A DNA stretch of 64,000 nucleotides from Butyrivibrio proteoclasticus. Lineage in GTDB: Bacteria > Bacillota > Clostridia > Lachnospirales > Lachnospiraceae. The notes under the pieces are model-generated. The model was given only the letters and a program-made list of their open reading frames with translations, was not told the origin of the DNA and made no database searches. The stretch spans positions 155,410 through 219,409 of the forward strand of contig NZ_FOXO01000003.1 in NCBI RefSeq assembly GCF_900115735.1. The letters run 5' to 3'. Shown piece after piece: positions 53,425 to 61,746 of the stretch. How positions within the stretch are numbered: the first letter of the stretch is position 1; each line of letters begins with the position of its first letter. The position numbers and the translations under genes are program-made.

Positions 53425-53668
53425 CGCCATTCCTCCTATGTTTGATCATATCTATCCTCTCAATTACTCCGATATCTTCCAGCACATTTATCATGCGGTA
53501 TACCGTAGCTACTCCCACAGAAGAATCTTTGCCTCGTACAATACAGCAGATATCCTTGCAGCTGGCTCCGTCATTATCCGCAATGACATCTGCAACTATC
53601 ATTCTCTGTCTGGTTATTCTCATACCGCTCTCTTTTAAAGCCTCAACAATCTGCTCATTATTCATCAT
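53414..53668 (-). CDS. Fur-family regulator consisting of the winged-helix domain only
   Basis: 84 residues. The sequence MNNEQIVEALKESGMRITRQ, RMIVADVIADNDGASCKDIC and SSVGVATVYRMINVLEDIGV, then IERIDM is a canonical Fur winged helix, but the C-terminal dimerisation and metal-binding domain (with its HHHH-type and Cys sites) is absent: the frame stops after KHRRNGDEG, where the next gene's ribosome site is embedded. Heads the long operon of the island; two GTTAGY palindromes and a Fur box lie upstream. Could be a natural short regulator, a competitor of full Fur, or a decayed gene. Confidence 0.8.
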   Translation of the reverse strand: MMNNEQIVEALKESGMRITRQRMIVADVIADNDGASCKDICCIVRGKDSSVGVATVYRMINVLEDIGVIERIDMIKHRRNGDEG

Positions 53669-53696
53669 GCCATCACTTCCAGCCAAACATTATTTC

Positions 53697-53712
53697 GTTA
53701 GTCTCAACTAAC
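53697..53712 (-). promoter_or_regulatory. GTTAGT-CTCA-ACTAAC operator next to the Fur-like gene
   Basis: Perfectly symmetrical variant of the island palindrome, 29 bp upstream of the start codon at 53668. Suggests autoregulation. Confidence 0.65.
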
Positions 53713-53770
53713 CCATTCTCAAAAGAAAATCCCGCACTAACCGGGTGTTTTTAATAGATATTTAATATCA

Positions 53771-53813
53771 TGAAAATAATTATCAGTTATCTCAAATGTT
53801 AGCATAAGCTAAC
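53771..53813 (-). promoter_or_regulatory. Fur box plus GTTAGC operator upstream of the long operon
   Basis: TGAAAATAATTATCA (53771-53785) matches the 7-1-7 Fur consensus at all but one position, and GTTAGC-ataa-GCTAAC (53798-53813) follows after 12 bp. The arrangement, flanks (TATCATG before, CT after) and spacing copy the 36749-36791 site. A TTGAAA -35 candidate lies beyond the palindrome on the minus strand; the -10 is not clear. Confidence 0.75.
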
Positions 53814-53883
53814 TCCATTTTCAATAGTACTTCAGTATTTTTTCTGTCTCATCTCCTATCCTTATTCAGCAGGATCTATTGCC

Positions 53884-54362
53884 CTATTCATCAAGGAACT
53901 TCAATATTAGCTTAATGCTGTCCTGTCTGGCCTCCTCGCACTCTTTAGGATATTTTTTCTCAGCCGGAAGCATATGATTCAGAGCCCATTTGGCATAACC
54001 GGACATTTCATCAAGCCCGTCAGTAAGTGCATGGCTTGCTTTATCATATATACGCCATTCAACTCGATATTGATAATCTTCATCTCTGAGTACTTTTCTT
54101 TTAAGTACCTGATAGCATTTTCAACGTATTCAATGGTTACACTTACCAGATCAGGAGATGTCTGCTTTGTCTTGAAAAGTGCAAGCGACATAGCTGGAAT
54201 GCCGTTCTTATGGTAGAACTCTGCCTCATGTTTAGCCATATTCATTCCACCATTTGAACCGGACATAACTATTATTACTTTGTCCTTGCTTCCGTTGCCC
54301 GGAAACAGGATTCCTTCAAACCCATCTTCTTTCATCAAGGTATGTATCATAAAACGCTCCAT
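53884..54362 (-). pseudogene. Internally deleted alpha/beta hydrolase (BAAT/acyl-CoA thioesterase-like)
   Basis: The first ~100 codons (GFEGILFPGNGSKDKVIIVM, SGSNGGMNMAKHEAEFYHKN, GIPAMSLALFKTKQTSP) match the start of the bile-acid-CoA amino acid N-acyltransferase C-terminal-type hydrolase domain. After KYSEMKIINI the frame changes by one base to RIYDKASHALTDG, then KWALNHMLPAEKKYP and LKFLDE, which is the end of the same domain. The middle (~130 residues with the Ser nucleophile and Asp) is gone. Not functional as a hydrolase. Confidence 0.75.
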
Positions 54363-54410
54363 CTTAATACTTGATAATCAGTTCTACTCTATAATATATT
54401 CGGATTTATC

Positions 54411-55457
54411 TTACAATGCTCCCCTATGTCCCAGGGCGGTTTCCAACTCCTCTACACTGTGTGTATGCCCATGTTTTCCCTCCTTGATCACATGGGTGTG
54501 ATCATGGGAATGCTCGATAGCATGCGTATGTGTAGATCCGTCATGCGTATGCGTTATCAGATGTGTGTGAGCATGTTTATGGCTATGTATCAATGTATCC
54601 CTGACAATAAGTACAGTCCCTGTAATCATTATTATCAGCGCAATTATAAACAACATCGTGAATCTTTCTTTCAGAAATACAGCTGACATTACCACCCCAA
54701 TAAACGGTGCTACCGCATAATAAGCGCTTGTCTTTGCTGCTCCTAAAGTCTTCTGTGCTCTGATGTACGTGAATATACTGAGTCCATACGCAACAAAACC
54801 AAGAATCATAATTATTCCTATATATGAAAGCCTCGGGATGTTCTCTCCAAGTACCATAGCAACTATGAACGATCCTGTCCCCGATCCGATTCCTTTTATA
54901 GTCACTATTTCATAAGTGCTTTTCCCGGATATCTTTCTCGTACAGTTATTTTCAAGTCCCCAGCAAACAGTTGCCCCAAGAACAAACATCGATCCTAGTG
55001 AAAAGGAAAAGCTCCCCTCTCCTGAAAATGAAAGTATTATACTTGCCACTGTAATAAGAGATATTGCTCCCCACAGCCTTGCGGATACTTTCTCTCTGAA
55101 GAGTCCGAATGCAATCAACGTTGTTGCTACGATCTCAAAATTTCCAAGAAGTGATGCGTTGGCTGCTGTTCCCAGTTTTATGCCTATCATCAGCAGGATT
55201 GGCGCTATAATATCCAAAACAACCATTGCAAAAGTATATGGTATATCTTCTCTCCCAAGCCTTTCTTCTGTGGATTCTTTCTTTGCATGGAAAATATACA
55301 TGATTCCGACTCCAAGACCTGCTCCCATATACAGAAATGCAGCCATAAACGTCGGTGGCACGTTATTAAGCAGTAATTTCGAACACGGTATGTTTATTGC
55401 ATAAAACAATGCCGCTAATAATGCATATATAATCGCATTCAGTTTCTTATAGTCCAA
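54411..55457 (-). CDS. DMT/EamA-family transporter with histidine-rich C-terminal tail
   Basis: 348 residues: ten predicted helices in two EamA repeats (~5-145 and ~155-290) and a C-terminal ~55-residue tail with about 17 His in HSH/HTH patterns (HSHKHAHTH, HDGSTHTH, HSHDHTH, HGHTH). The tail suggests binding of Zn, Ni or Co ions and metal-related transport or sensing. The start is probably a TTG at 55457 with AAGGAG 11 nt upstream; no in-frame ATG is near. Direction of transport unknown. Confidence 0.85.
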   Translation of the reverse strand: MDYKKLNAIIYALLAALFYAINIPCSKLLLNNVPPTFMAAFLYMGAGLGVGIMYIFHAKKESTEERLGREDIPYTFAMVVLDIIAPILLMIGIKLGTAANASLLGNFEIVATTLIAFGLFREKVSARLWGAISLITVASIILSFSGEGSFSFSLGSMFVLGATVCWGLENNCTRKISGKSTYEIVTIKGIGSGTGSFIVAMVLGENIPRLSYIGIIMILGFVAYGLSIFTYIRAQKTLGAAKTSAYYAVAPFIGVVMSAVFLKERFTMLFIIALIIMITGTVLIVRDTLIHSHKHAHTHLITHTHDGSTHTHAIEHSHDHTHVIKEGKHGHTHSVEELETALGHRGAL

Positions 55458-55503
55458 AATGATTCATTCTCCTTTAACAGATAAAACTGAAAGTTATTCT
55501 ATA

Positions 55504-55719
55504 CTAAGATTCTTCTTGCTTTCTGATTACAGCGGTATCTTGAACCTCCCTAGGCAGCCACTCTGCATTCACATAGTCGAGTGGGATTACTAACTCCTGC
55601 ATCTTGTCTTCTGAAACAGGCCTCTTTATATCATCCGGCAAATAATCAAGACCCACTTCACGCAGGCTTAGGATACTGTCATAGCTGCAACTTTGATTAT
55701 AAGAGTTTTTCTTAAGCAA
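55504..55719 (-). CDS. Uncharacterised short ORF, possibly a gene remnant
   Basis: Frame of 71 codons from a TTG without ribosome site; open upstream for only eight more codons. Acidic, with LREVGLDYLPDDIKRPVSED and EWLPREVQD. I do not recognise it. It may be the C-terminal remnant of a deleted gene. Confidence 0.3.
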   Translation of the reverse strand: MLKKNSYNQSCSYDSILSLREVGLDYLPDDIKRPVSEDKMQELVIPLDYVNAEWLPREVQDTAVIRKQEES

Positions 55720-55871
55720 TTCCAGAGTATGCGCTATTTCTTAATGACACGTATATCTGACACTGCCCTATGCCGCATTTTTACTACAACAGAAAACCGG
55801 AGCCAAAATTTTTAAATTTTGACACCGCATTCCTACAAAAAAAAACTCAGCACTTAGCAAGTATCCTGAGG

Positions 55872-55903
55872 CTGAGGTTCATTAGATGTGGTACTGATGT
55901 TTA
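55872..55903 (+). repeat. Dispersed repeat, copy 1
   Basis: TGAGGTTCATTAGATGTGG and following TACTGAT recur in the same orientation at 63537-63566 with three or four mismatches over about 30 bp. The two copies lie outside the transcription units that flank the 56-63 kb cluster. Confidence 0.7.
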
Positions 55904-55931
55904 TGGTTTTTTGTGTACGCGGAAGCTATGT

Positions 55932-55949
55932 AACCCCCCAGGGGGCTTG
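55932..55949 (+). promoter_or_regulatory. G/C-tract palindrome in the leader of the aspartoacylase-like gene (CsoR/RcnR-type site?)
   Basis: AACCCCCCAGGGGGCTTG, 53 bp upstream of the 56002 start, occurs identically in the leader of the 63337 gene (63409-63426, minus strand). CsoR/RcnR metal sensors bind such C-tract/G-tract inverted repeats. A TATGTA -10 candidate precedes it. Confidence 0.6.
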
Positions 55950-56001
55950 AAAGTCCCGGTCCTAACATGATAACCTTGTCTCTGAAATGAGGGTTAAGAC
56001 A

Positions 56002-56958
56002 ATGGCGAAAATAAATATAGCCGGACACGAGCTTAGTTCCGGCAAGACGATAAAAGACCATATACATGTAGATGGAACTGAAATACACATTCCACATATC
56101 ATTATCTGTGGCGAAAAGCCGGGCAAAACCGTACTAGTTACAGCAGGTATCCATAATGCGGAATATGTCGGCATTCAGGCAGCTATTGAGCTCTCTAATG
56201 AGATTTCTCCCAAAGACCTTTCAGGAAATCTTATCATCATCCCATTAGCCAACAGGTCAGGTTTTGAAAACAGAACCATGTCCCTTGTTTATGAGGATGG
56301 CAAGAATCTCAACAGAGTCTTCCCGGGAGACAAGGATGGTTCAGCCGCCGATCGACTGGCAAGCCTTCTGTTTGATGTTTTTATTAAAAACGCTGATGCT
56401 TACATTGACCTGCATAGCGGAGACGGATACGAGACTCTTATCCCCTACGCATACTACGTGGGAGCTTCTCCTGCCAGTGATATTGCAAAAAAGATGGTGG
56501 ACTGCGTCAACGCCTCCTACTGCGTAAAGAGTACCTGCACCACCGAAGGCGCCTACAACACAGCCTCCATGGCCGGAATCCCCAGTGTTCTAATAGAGCG
56601 CGGTCAGCTTAGTCTCCTTCCAAAAGATGAGGTACAGGCAGACAAAGAAGATGTACTGAACATTTTGAAATTCCTTGGTCTTATTGAAGGAGAGTACAAG
56701 ACATATCCCAAGACAGAACTCAGAGAATTCAGTGATGACGCCCCATTCACCGGCTGCTGGTATCCGGAGAAAAAGGTGGGAGATAAATTTTCAAAAGGTG
56801 ATAAATTTGGTGAGATAAGGGATTACTTTGGAAGACCCCTTCACACAGCCATTGCCGATACTGACGGAGTTCTGATCCACCAGTGCTCATCTCTTAGCAT
56901 AATCAAGAATGGTCCCATGGTGACCTACGGAGTAATACAAAAACAGGATGCATGTTAA
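56002..56958 (+). CDS. Succinylglutamate desuccinylase/aspartoacylase family protein
   Basis: 318 residues of the M14-like zinc amidohydrolase family. Zinc ligands are visible in TAGIHNAEYVGI (His and Glu) and IDLHSGD (His); NLNRVFPG is the substrate-binding Asn-Arg motif; the C-terminal barrel-like part (GCWYPEKKVGDKFSKGDKFG) is typical. Such proteins next to peptide/nickel ABC importers may hydrolyse an imported amide. ATG at 56002 with GAGGG upstream. Convergent with the DUF4198-like gene. Confidence 0.87.
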   Translation: MAKINIAGHELSSGKTIKDHIHVDGTEIHIPHIIICGEKPGKTVLVTAGIHNAEYVGIQAAIELSNEISPKDLSGNLIIIPLANRSGFENRTMSLVYEDGKNLNRVFPGDKDGSAADRLASLLFDVFIKNADAYIDLHSGDGYETLIPYAYYVGASPASDIAKKMVDCVNASYCVKSTCTTEGAYNTASMAGIPSVLIERGQLSLLPKDEVQADKEDVLNILKFLGLIEGEYKTYPKTELREFSDDAPFTGCWYPEKKVGDKFSKGDKFGEIRDYFGRPLHTAIADTDGVLIHQCSSLSIIKNGPMVTYGVIQKQDAC

Positions 56959-56978
56959 ACGCATCCTGTTTTTGTATT
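56934..56978. terminator. Bidirectional terminator, 18-bp perfect stem
   Basis: AATACAAAAACAGGATGC pairs exactly with GCATCCTGTTTTTGTATT around a 9-nt loop. It overlaps the 3' ends of the convergent genes ending at 56958 and 56977. Confidence 0.93.
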
Positions 56979-57717
56979 ACCTTTTAACGTATGTGAATGT
57001 TGAAGCTATCTCTTTACTGTCATAGATTCCGGGAATTCCTTCCGCCAGCGGAGTTCTTGTAACGGCCATATACACACCCTTTTTCTCCACTGAGAAGAAT
57101 ATCCTGCCTTCCTCATCTGTGTTCAGGATTCTCTCAAAATACTCTTTTCCATCATAGAACACAACAACTACTGTGGATCCCCCAAGCGGGAATTTGTCGT
57201 GAATAAGCTTTAAATGAAGCACGTCGGTGTCTGCTTCCCAGGGATCGGGAACGAAGCTTACTCTGGATTCATGGATAAATTCGGGAGTCCCCTTCTTATC
57301 TCCAACAGTTATGTTTGTCACATATATCTGAGGATAGTTCTTGGCATCAAGAATATCAGGATATGTCCTTCTGTCGCCTTCATAATACACGTCTTTTTCA
57401 TCTCTTACATAATTATTGTCATAAATACACATAAGGGTGTAAATGCCCTCAGAAGCAGGAGTAAAGCGAAGCTCGTAGTAGTCTCCCTGCTCATCGCCGG
57501 GGCCTTTGACCGGTGTTATTGCTATCCTGTTTCCTTTTTCATCTGTAGCAAAGGCTCTTATTTCATCAAGGCGAAAGAACCCGTCAGGTCTCATGTGATG
57601 TCCCCATCTCATTATTCCGCAGACTTCTTCCCCCGGCTCATATACACTCTTATCAGTGATTATCCAGGCTTCGTGACCATATACCATCATATCTGTAGTA
57701 TCAATTCCTCTTCTCAT
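56977..57717 (-). CDS. DUF4198-like protein
   Basis: 246 residues, predominantly beta, with VYGHEAWIITDKSVYEPGEEV, RWGHHMRPDGFF and TPASEGIYTLMCIYDNNY, matching DUF4198 proteins, which occur with cobalt and nickel uptake genes. No signal peptide is visible, in contrast to many periplasmic members. ATG at 57717 has GGAG 6 nt upstream. Last gene of the unit starting with the 63337 binding protein (20-nt gap to the methyltransferase). Confidence 0.78.
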   Translation of the reverse strand: MRRGIDTTDMMVYGHEAWIITDKSVYEPGEEVCGIMRWGHHMRPDGFFRLDEIRAFATDEKGNRIAITPVKGPGDEQGDYYELRFTPASEGIYTLMCIYDNNYVRDEKDVYYEGDRRTYPDILDAKNYPQIYVTNITVGDKKGTPEFIHESRVSFVPDPWEADTDVLHLKLIHDKFPLGGSTVVVVFYDGKEYFERILNTDEEGRIFFSVEKKGVYMAVTRTPLAEGIPGIYDSKEIASTFTYVKR

Positions 57718-57737
57718 CTCAAACTCCATTCATATTA

Positions 57738-58499
57738 TTAGACTATTGCTTTCTGAGCCTTTACCAGAAACATCCTGTCAGGCATATAAAACTGGTCTTT
57801 CTCGCTATAGAGTCTATCTCCCGCCCCAAGATCAGTAACTATATTTTCATAACCGATCTTTTCAAGACAAGCCTTGTCCCACTCCGGTCTGTCCAAAGTG
57901 CTGATAGATAACATGTGGTAAATATCGTGGCACTCCTCTACCATGGCGTCGGTCACATTTTTGTGGGCAAGGTTCTGCATCTGATCATAGTGATGAAATC
58001 CCTTTGCATACTCCGCATCATACACAAGCAGCATTCCTCCCGGCTTTAACACTCTGTGCCACTCCATGTAGGCTTCCACCGGATGCGGAAGTGTCCATAC
58101 AAGATTTCTATTTATCACCAGATCAAAAGAGCTATCGGCAAAATCCAGTTTCTCGGCGTCCATAACCATAAGGCGCGCCTTTGCTCCATGGCGTGAAAGC
58201 AGCTCTTTTCCCTTCTCTATCATCTCAGGCGTAAGATCCACGCCTGTCACCTCAAACCCGAAATCCGACAACACCATTTCAAAAAAACCGGCTCCGCATC
58301 CAACATCCAGAACAGACAGCTTATCATCAGCTGAAAAGTGTCTTAAAAACTCCGCCTGCCACAGCTGTTTTTTCCTGCTGTGTATTTCCTCGTGTTTGTG
58401 CTCACTAAAGCTCTCAGCTCTCTTTGACCAATAGGTCACCACTTTATCTTTGATATCTTCCGCTTCCTCTTCGAAAGGAATCTGCCTAAGCTTAGTCAT
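57738..58499 (-). CDS. Class I SAM methyltransferase (Methyltransf_11)
   Basis: 253 residues. VLDVGCGAGFFEMVL, VTGVDLTPEMIEKGKEL, MDAEKLDFADSSFDLVINRN and RVLKPGGMLLVYDAEYA. Sits between the second ATPase gene and the DUF4198-like gene in the nickel/peptide transporter operon, 38 nt after the ATPase. Could modify an imported or exported metal chelate; substrate unknown. Confidence 0.87.
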   Translation of the reverse strand: MTKLRQIPFEEEAEDIKDKVVTYWSKRAESFSEHKHEEIHSRKKQLWQAEFLRHFSADDKLSVLDVGCGAGFFEMVLSDFGFEVTGVDLTPEMIEKGKELLSRHGAKARLMVMDAEKLDFADSSFDLVINRNLVWTLPHPVEAYMEWHRVLKPGGMLLVYDAEYAKGFHHYDQMQNLAHKNVTDAMVEECHDIYHMLSISTLDRPEWDKACLEKIGYENIVTDLGAGDRLYSEKDQFYMPDRMFLVKAQKAIV

Positions 58500-58537
58500 A
58501 TTACCACATATACCTCAAATATCTTTCTAAAAGTAAG

Positions 58538-59278
58538 TTACTCAATCAGGTTATCAAGTAATTCCCTGGTGTACCAATGCTGTGGATTTCCAAGAACTTT
58601 ACCGGTCTCTCCCTCTTCCACACACTCGCCGTTTTTCATTACCATTATCCTGTCGCACAGCATGCTCACCAGAGCAATGTCATGGGAGACAAATATGATC
58701 GACACCCCTTCTTTTTTCCTCAGCTGCTGCAAAAGAGCTACTACCTGGGCCTGAGTTGTAACATCCAGCGCACTTGTTGCCTCGTCGCACAAAAGAATCC
58801 CGGCATCAGAACACAGCGCCCTTGCAATTGACATTCGCTGGCACTGTCCTCCGGACATGCTTCCTGCCTTTTTCTCCAAAAGGCTCTCATCAAGCCCAAC
58901 GGCCTCAAGGATTCGTGACAGTTTTTCATGACCACAGCCCTTTGCAGCTTCCACAACGGCTTTTTTCATCTTCATTCTTGGGTCAAAAGACATCTGGGCA
59001 TCCTGAAATATCATCTGCAGAAAAGTTCCGGCAAAGGCCGGCGACTTACCTGTATACTCTGTTCCCTTATAATAAAGATTTCCACTATCAGGCTTTTCCA
59101 GGCAGGTGACGAGACGAAGAAGGGTGCTCTTTCCGCTTCCGCTCTCGCCTACGATTCCAAGAATCTCTCCATTTTTCAGGAAGAAACTCACATCCTTTAA
59201 AACCTGTAATTTTTTGCCTTTATCAACGTAGCTTTTATTTAGATTTTTTCCTTCTAAATTTATATCTGAATCCGGCAT
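58538..59278 (-). CDS. ABC transporter ATP-binding protein (NikE/OppF-like)
   Basis: 246 residues: Walker A GESGSGKSTLLRL, signature MSGGQCQRMS, Walker B LLCDEATSALD, VSHD. Short form without the oligopeptide C-terminal extension, as in NikE or CntF. Adjacent (1 nt) to the first ATPase gene. Confidence 0.87.
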   Translation of the reverse strand: MPDSDINLEGKNLNKSYVDKGKKLQVLKDVSFFLKNGEILGIVGESGSGKSTLLRLVTCLEKPDSGNLYYKGTEYTGKSPAFAGTFLQMIFQDAQMSFDPRMKMKKAVVEAAKGCGHEKLSRILEAVGLDESLLEKKAGSMSGGQCQRMSIARALCSDAGILLCDEATSALDVTTQAQVVALLQQLRKKEGVSIIFVSHDIALVSMLCDRIMVMKNGECVEEGETGKVLGNPQHWYTRELLDNLIE

Positions 59279-59279
59279 A

Positions 59280-60002
59280 TCAGCTCACCTTCAGTCTTGG
59301 TACGGCTTTCAAGAGATTCTTTGTGTACTCGTTTTGTGGATTCTCCAGGATTTCTTTTGCAGGGCCATACTCAAGCATCCTGCCACTTTTCATGATTCCA
59401 ATGTAATCAGCCATTTTAGATGCAATACCCAAATGGTGGGTAACCATCAAAATAGTAGTACCCTTTAGTTTGTTGATCTCAAGAAGCTGCTCCACAACCA
59501 TCCCTGCAGTTTTAACATCCAGGGCGCTTGTAACTTCATCGCATAATAAAATCCCCGGCTCCAAGAGCATTGTTGTGGCAATGGCCATACGCTGGTTCAT
59601 GCCTCCTGACAGCTCATAAGGCCTTGATGCAAGCGCTCTTTTAGCATCATTAAGTCCCAGGATTTGGAGTGTCTTCTCAACTTCATCTATTTTAAAATCG
59701 ATGTTATTACTTTTTAGCGCCTCCATTATCTGTGCCTTGTAAGTCCTTATGGGATTAAAAGATCCGCCGGGATTCTGAGGCACAATGCCAAGTAAAATGT
59801 CTTTTGGAGTCTCTATACTTCCGCATGTTTTAGTCACGCCTCCAAAGCCATGAATAGCCTTAAGAAGCGTAGATTTACCGCTTCCGCTCTCGCCGACGAT
59901 ACAGACTCTTTTACCTGCTTCCACTTCAAAAGAGATATCATTTATAACACTCTCATCGCCATAGCCGGCAGAGAGATTGTTTATCCTAAGTATTGTATCC
60001 AT
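59280..60002 (-). CDS. ABC transporter ATP-binding protein (NikD/OppD-like)
   Basis: 240 residues: Walker A GESGSGKSTLLKA, signature LSGGMNQRMA, Walker B LLCDEVTSALD. Short NikD-like form. Starts 2 nt after the permease stop. Forms a heterodimer with the next gene product. Confidence 0.87.
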   Translation of the reverse strand: MDTILRINNLSAGYGDESVINDISFEVEAGKRVCIVGESGSGKSTLLKAIHGFGGVTKTCGSIETPKDILLGIVPQNPGGSFNPIRTYKAQIMEALKSNNIDFKIDEVEKTLQILGLNDAKRALASRPYELSGGMNQRMAIATTMLLEPGILLCDEVTSALDVKTAGMVVEQLLEINKLKGTTILMVTHHLGIASKMADYIGIMKSGRMLEYGPAKEILENPQNEYTKNLLKAVPRLKVS

Positions 60003-60004
60003 GC

Positions 60005-60823
60005 TTAATCCTCATCTCTATATTCCATTACGCAGTCCCCAAGATAGTTAAATACTATGATGGTGACTATGGTAGCAATTGCCGGATACAGCACAGCCCA
60101 AGGTGCTATTTGTATATATGCCCTGGACTCATTGATCATTGACCCCCACTCAGCAGTGGGTGGCACAACTCCAAGCCCCAAAAAAGACAGGCCCGAGATA
60201 CCTATCATGGTGGTTCCTATCTGTGTAAGGGCATTTGTAAGAAGTGGTGCTATTATATTGGGAAGTATGTGGGCCATCATTATAGCCGGCCCACTCTTTC
60301 CCGCCAATTTCGCAGCCTGCACGTAGGGGCAATTCTTTATGGCAAATGTATGACTCCGTGCAAGTCTGGCAAAACCGGTCCACATAGTTATTCCCAGCGC
60401 AATCATGGCACTTGAAAGTCCTCCTCCAAGAATGCCCGCAACCGCGATGGCTACTACCATCTGAGGAAATGCCAGCATAATATCGGCAATCCTCATCATT
60501 ATTTCATCCAATATTCCGCCATAATATCCGCTAAGAATTCCAATAATGCTTCCCAGGATAAAAGAAATCGCAACCAGTATAAATGTAGCTGCTATAGTTG
60601 TCCTTGCTCCGTATAAAACTCTTGAAAACACGCATCTTCCCAGGTTATCTGTTCCAAACAGAAATTCCCCGGACGGAGCTGACCTTATGGCTGATGCGCT
60701 TGTTGCATATGGATCATTAGGTGCAATAACACTTGCGAAAAGAGCTATAAGCACCAAAAGCAGTGCAACACCTGCAGATATTATTACTTTTATTCTGTTA
60801 ATCTTTTTCCGTTTATGGTTCAT
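60005..60823 (-). CDS. ABC transporter permease (NikC/OppC-like)
   Basis: 272 residues. After an N-terminal helix the OppC motif FLFGTDNLGRCVFSRVLYG; helices and EAA loop (CPYVQAAKLAGKSGPAIMMA) follow. Directly overlaps the NikB-like stop by one base. Part of the five-gene importer. Confidence 0.9.
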   Translation of the reverse strand: MNHKRKKINRIKVIISAGVALLLVLIALFASVIAPNDPYATSASAIRSAPSGEFLFGTDNLGRCVFSRVLYGARTTIAATFILVAISFILGSIIGILSGYYGGILDEIMMRIADIMLAFPQMVVAIAVAGILGGGLSSAMIALGITMWTGFARLARSHTFAIKNCPYVQAAKLAGKSGPAIMMAHILPNIIAPLLTNALTQIGTTMIGISGLSFLGLGVVPPTAEWGSMINESRAYIQIAPWAVLYPAIATIVTIIVFNYLGDCVMEYRDED

Positions 60824-61746
60824 TAAAAAGACCTCGGATCCAAGAGCCTGTAGGTAATATCAACTATCAGATTTATAACAACATAGATTGTTCCCATAAT
60901 AAGCACAAAGCCCATGATCACAGGGTAGTCCCTGGCTGTTATGGAATCCATCACAAGTTTGCCGATACCCGGCCATCTGAAAATATTCTCAATAACAACG
61001 CTGCCTCCCATCAGGGTTCCGATCTGAAGGCCGATTATTGTAAGTATGTGTCCAAGGCTGTTTCTAAGGACATTGTTGATAAGAATAAATCTGCCCTTTA
61101 CCTTTCTGGACCTCATTCCCACAACATACTCTTCCCCAAGCTGATCTAAGAGTTCGCTCCTAATCTGTCTTGTAAACCTTCCTGCCATGGGTATTGCCAG
61201 AGAAAGCGCAGGGAGCATAAGTCCTTTGATGCTTCCATCTGCAATTACAGGAAAGATCTTGATATGTATGCAAAACAGATACATCAAAAGTACTGATATC
61301 AGGAAATTCGGAAGAGAATTACCTATAAATGAAAAGAGCCTGACGATATGGTCTACCAATTTCCCCTTTTTGACCGCTGACCATATTCCCAGTGGAAAAG
61401 AGATTATAAGCGCCAAAAGCAGACTGGTTAAAGCCAGTCCACATGTGTTCTTAAGCCCTTTTATCAGTTTTGGCGCTACGGGAAGATCATCCTTAAAGGA
61501 AACACCAAAATCTCCTCTGAGAACATTCGAAAGCCACTCAGCGTACCTAACGATAAAGGGGCGGAGGAGGCCAAGCCTCTCCCGCTCCGCTTGCAGTATT
61601 TCTTTTGTGACCACCACACCCTGGGAGGTGAGTCTCTTTTCCGCAGGGTCACCGGGAGCCAGATACATTATGCCAAACACAAGAAAGCTCAGCACTAAAA
61701 GTATCAGGGCAAGTCCCAGGATCCTTTTAAGTATTTGTTTAGCCAT
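60823..61746 (-). CDS. ABC transporter permease (NikB/OppB-like)
   Basis: 307 residues, six helices. LALILLVLSFLVFGIMYLAP, followed by GDPAEKRL, opens the protein; the end carries IENIFRWPGIGKLVMDSI and ARDYPVIMGFVLIM, the OppB/NikB hallmark. Overlaps the binding-protein gene by 8 nt. Confidence 0.9.
   Translation of the reverse strand: MAKQILKRILGLALILLVLSFLVFGIMYLAPGDPAEKRLTSQGVVVTKEILQAERERLGLLRPFIVRYAEWLSNVLRGDFGVSFKDDLPVAPKLIKGLKNTCGLALTSLLLALIISFPLGIWSAVKKGKLVDHIVRLFSFIGNSLPNFLISVLLMYLFCIHIKIFPVIADGSIKGLMLPALSLAIPMAGRFTRQIRSELLDQLGEEYVVGMRSRKVKGRFILINNVLRNSLGHILTIIGLQIGTLMGGSVVIENIFRWPGIGKLVMDSITARDYPVIMGFVLIMGTIYVVINLIVDITYRLLDPRSF

Noticed and set aside
54000..54360. A possible intact small hydrolase of 127 residues
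   Set aside because: The C-terminal domain end is found in another frame and the catalytic centre is missing, so it is listed as a pseudogene.
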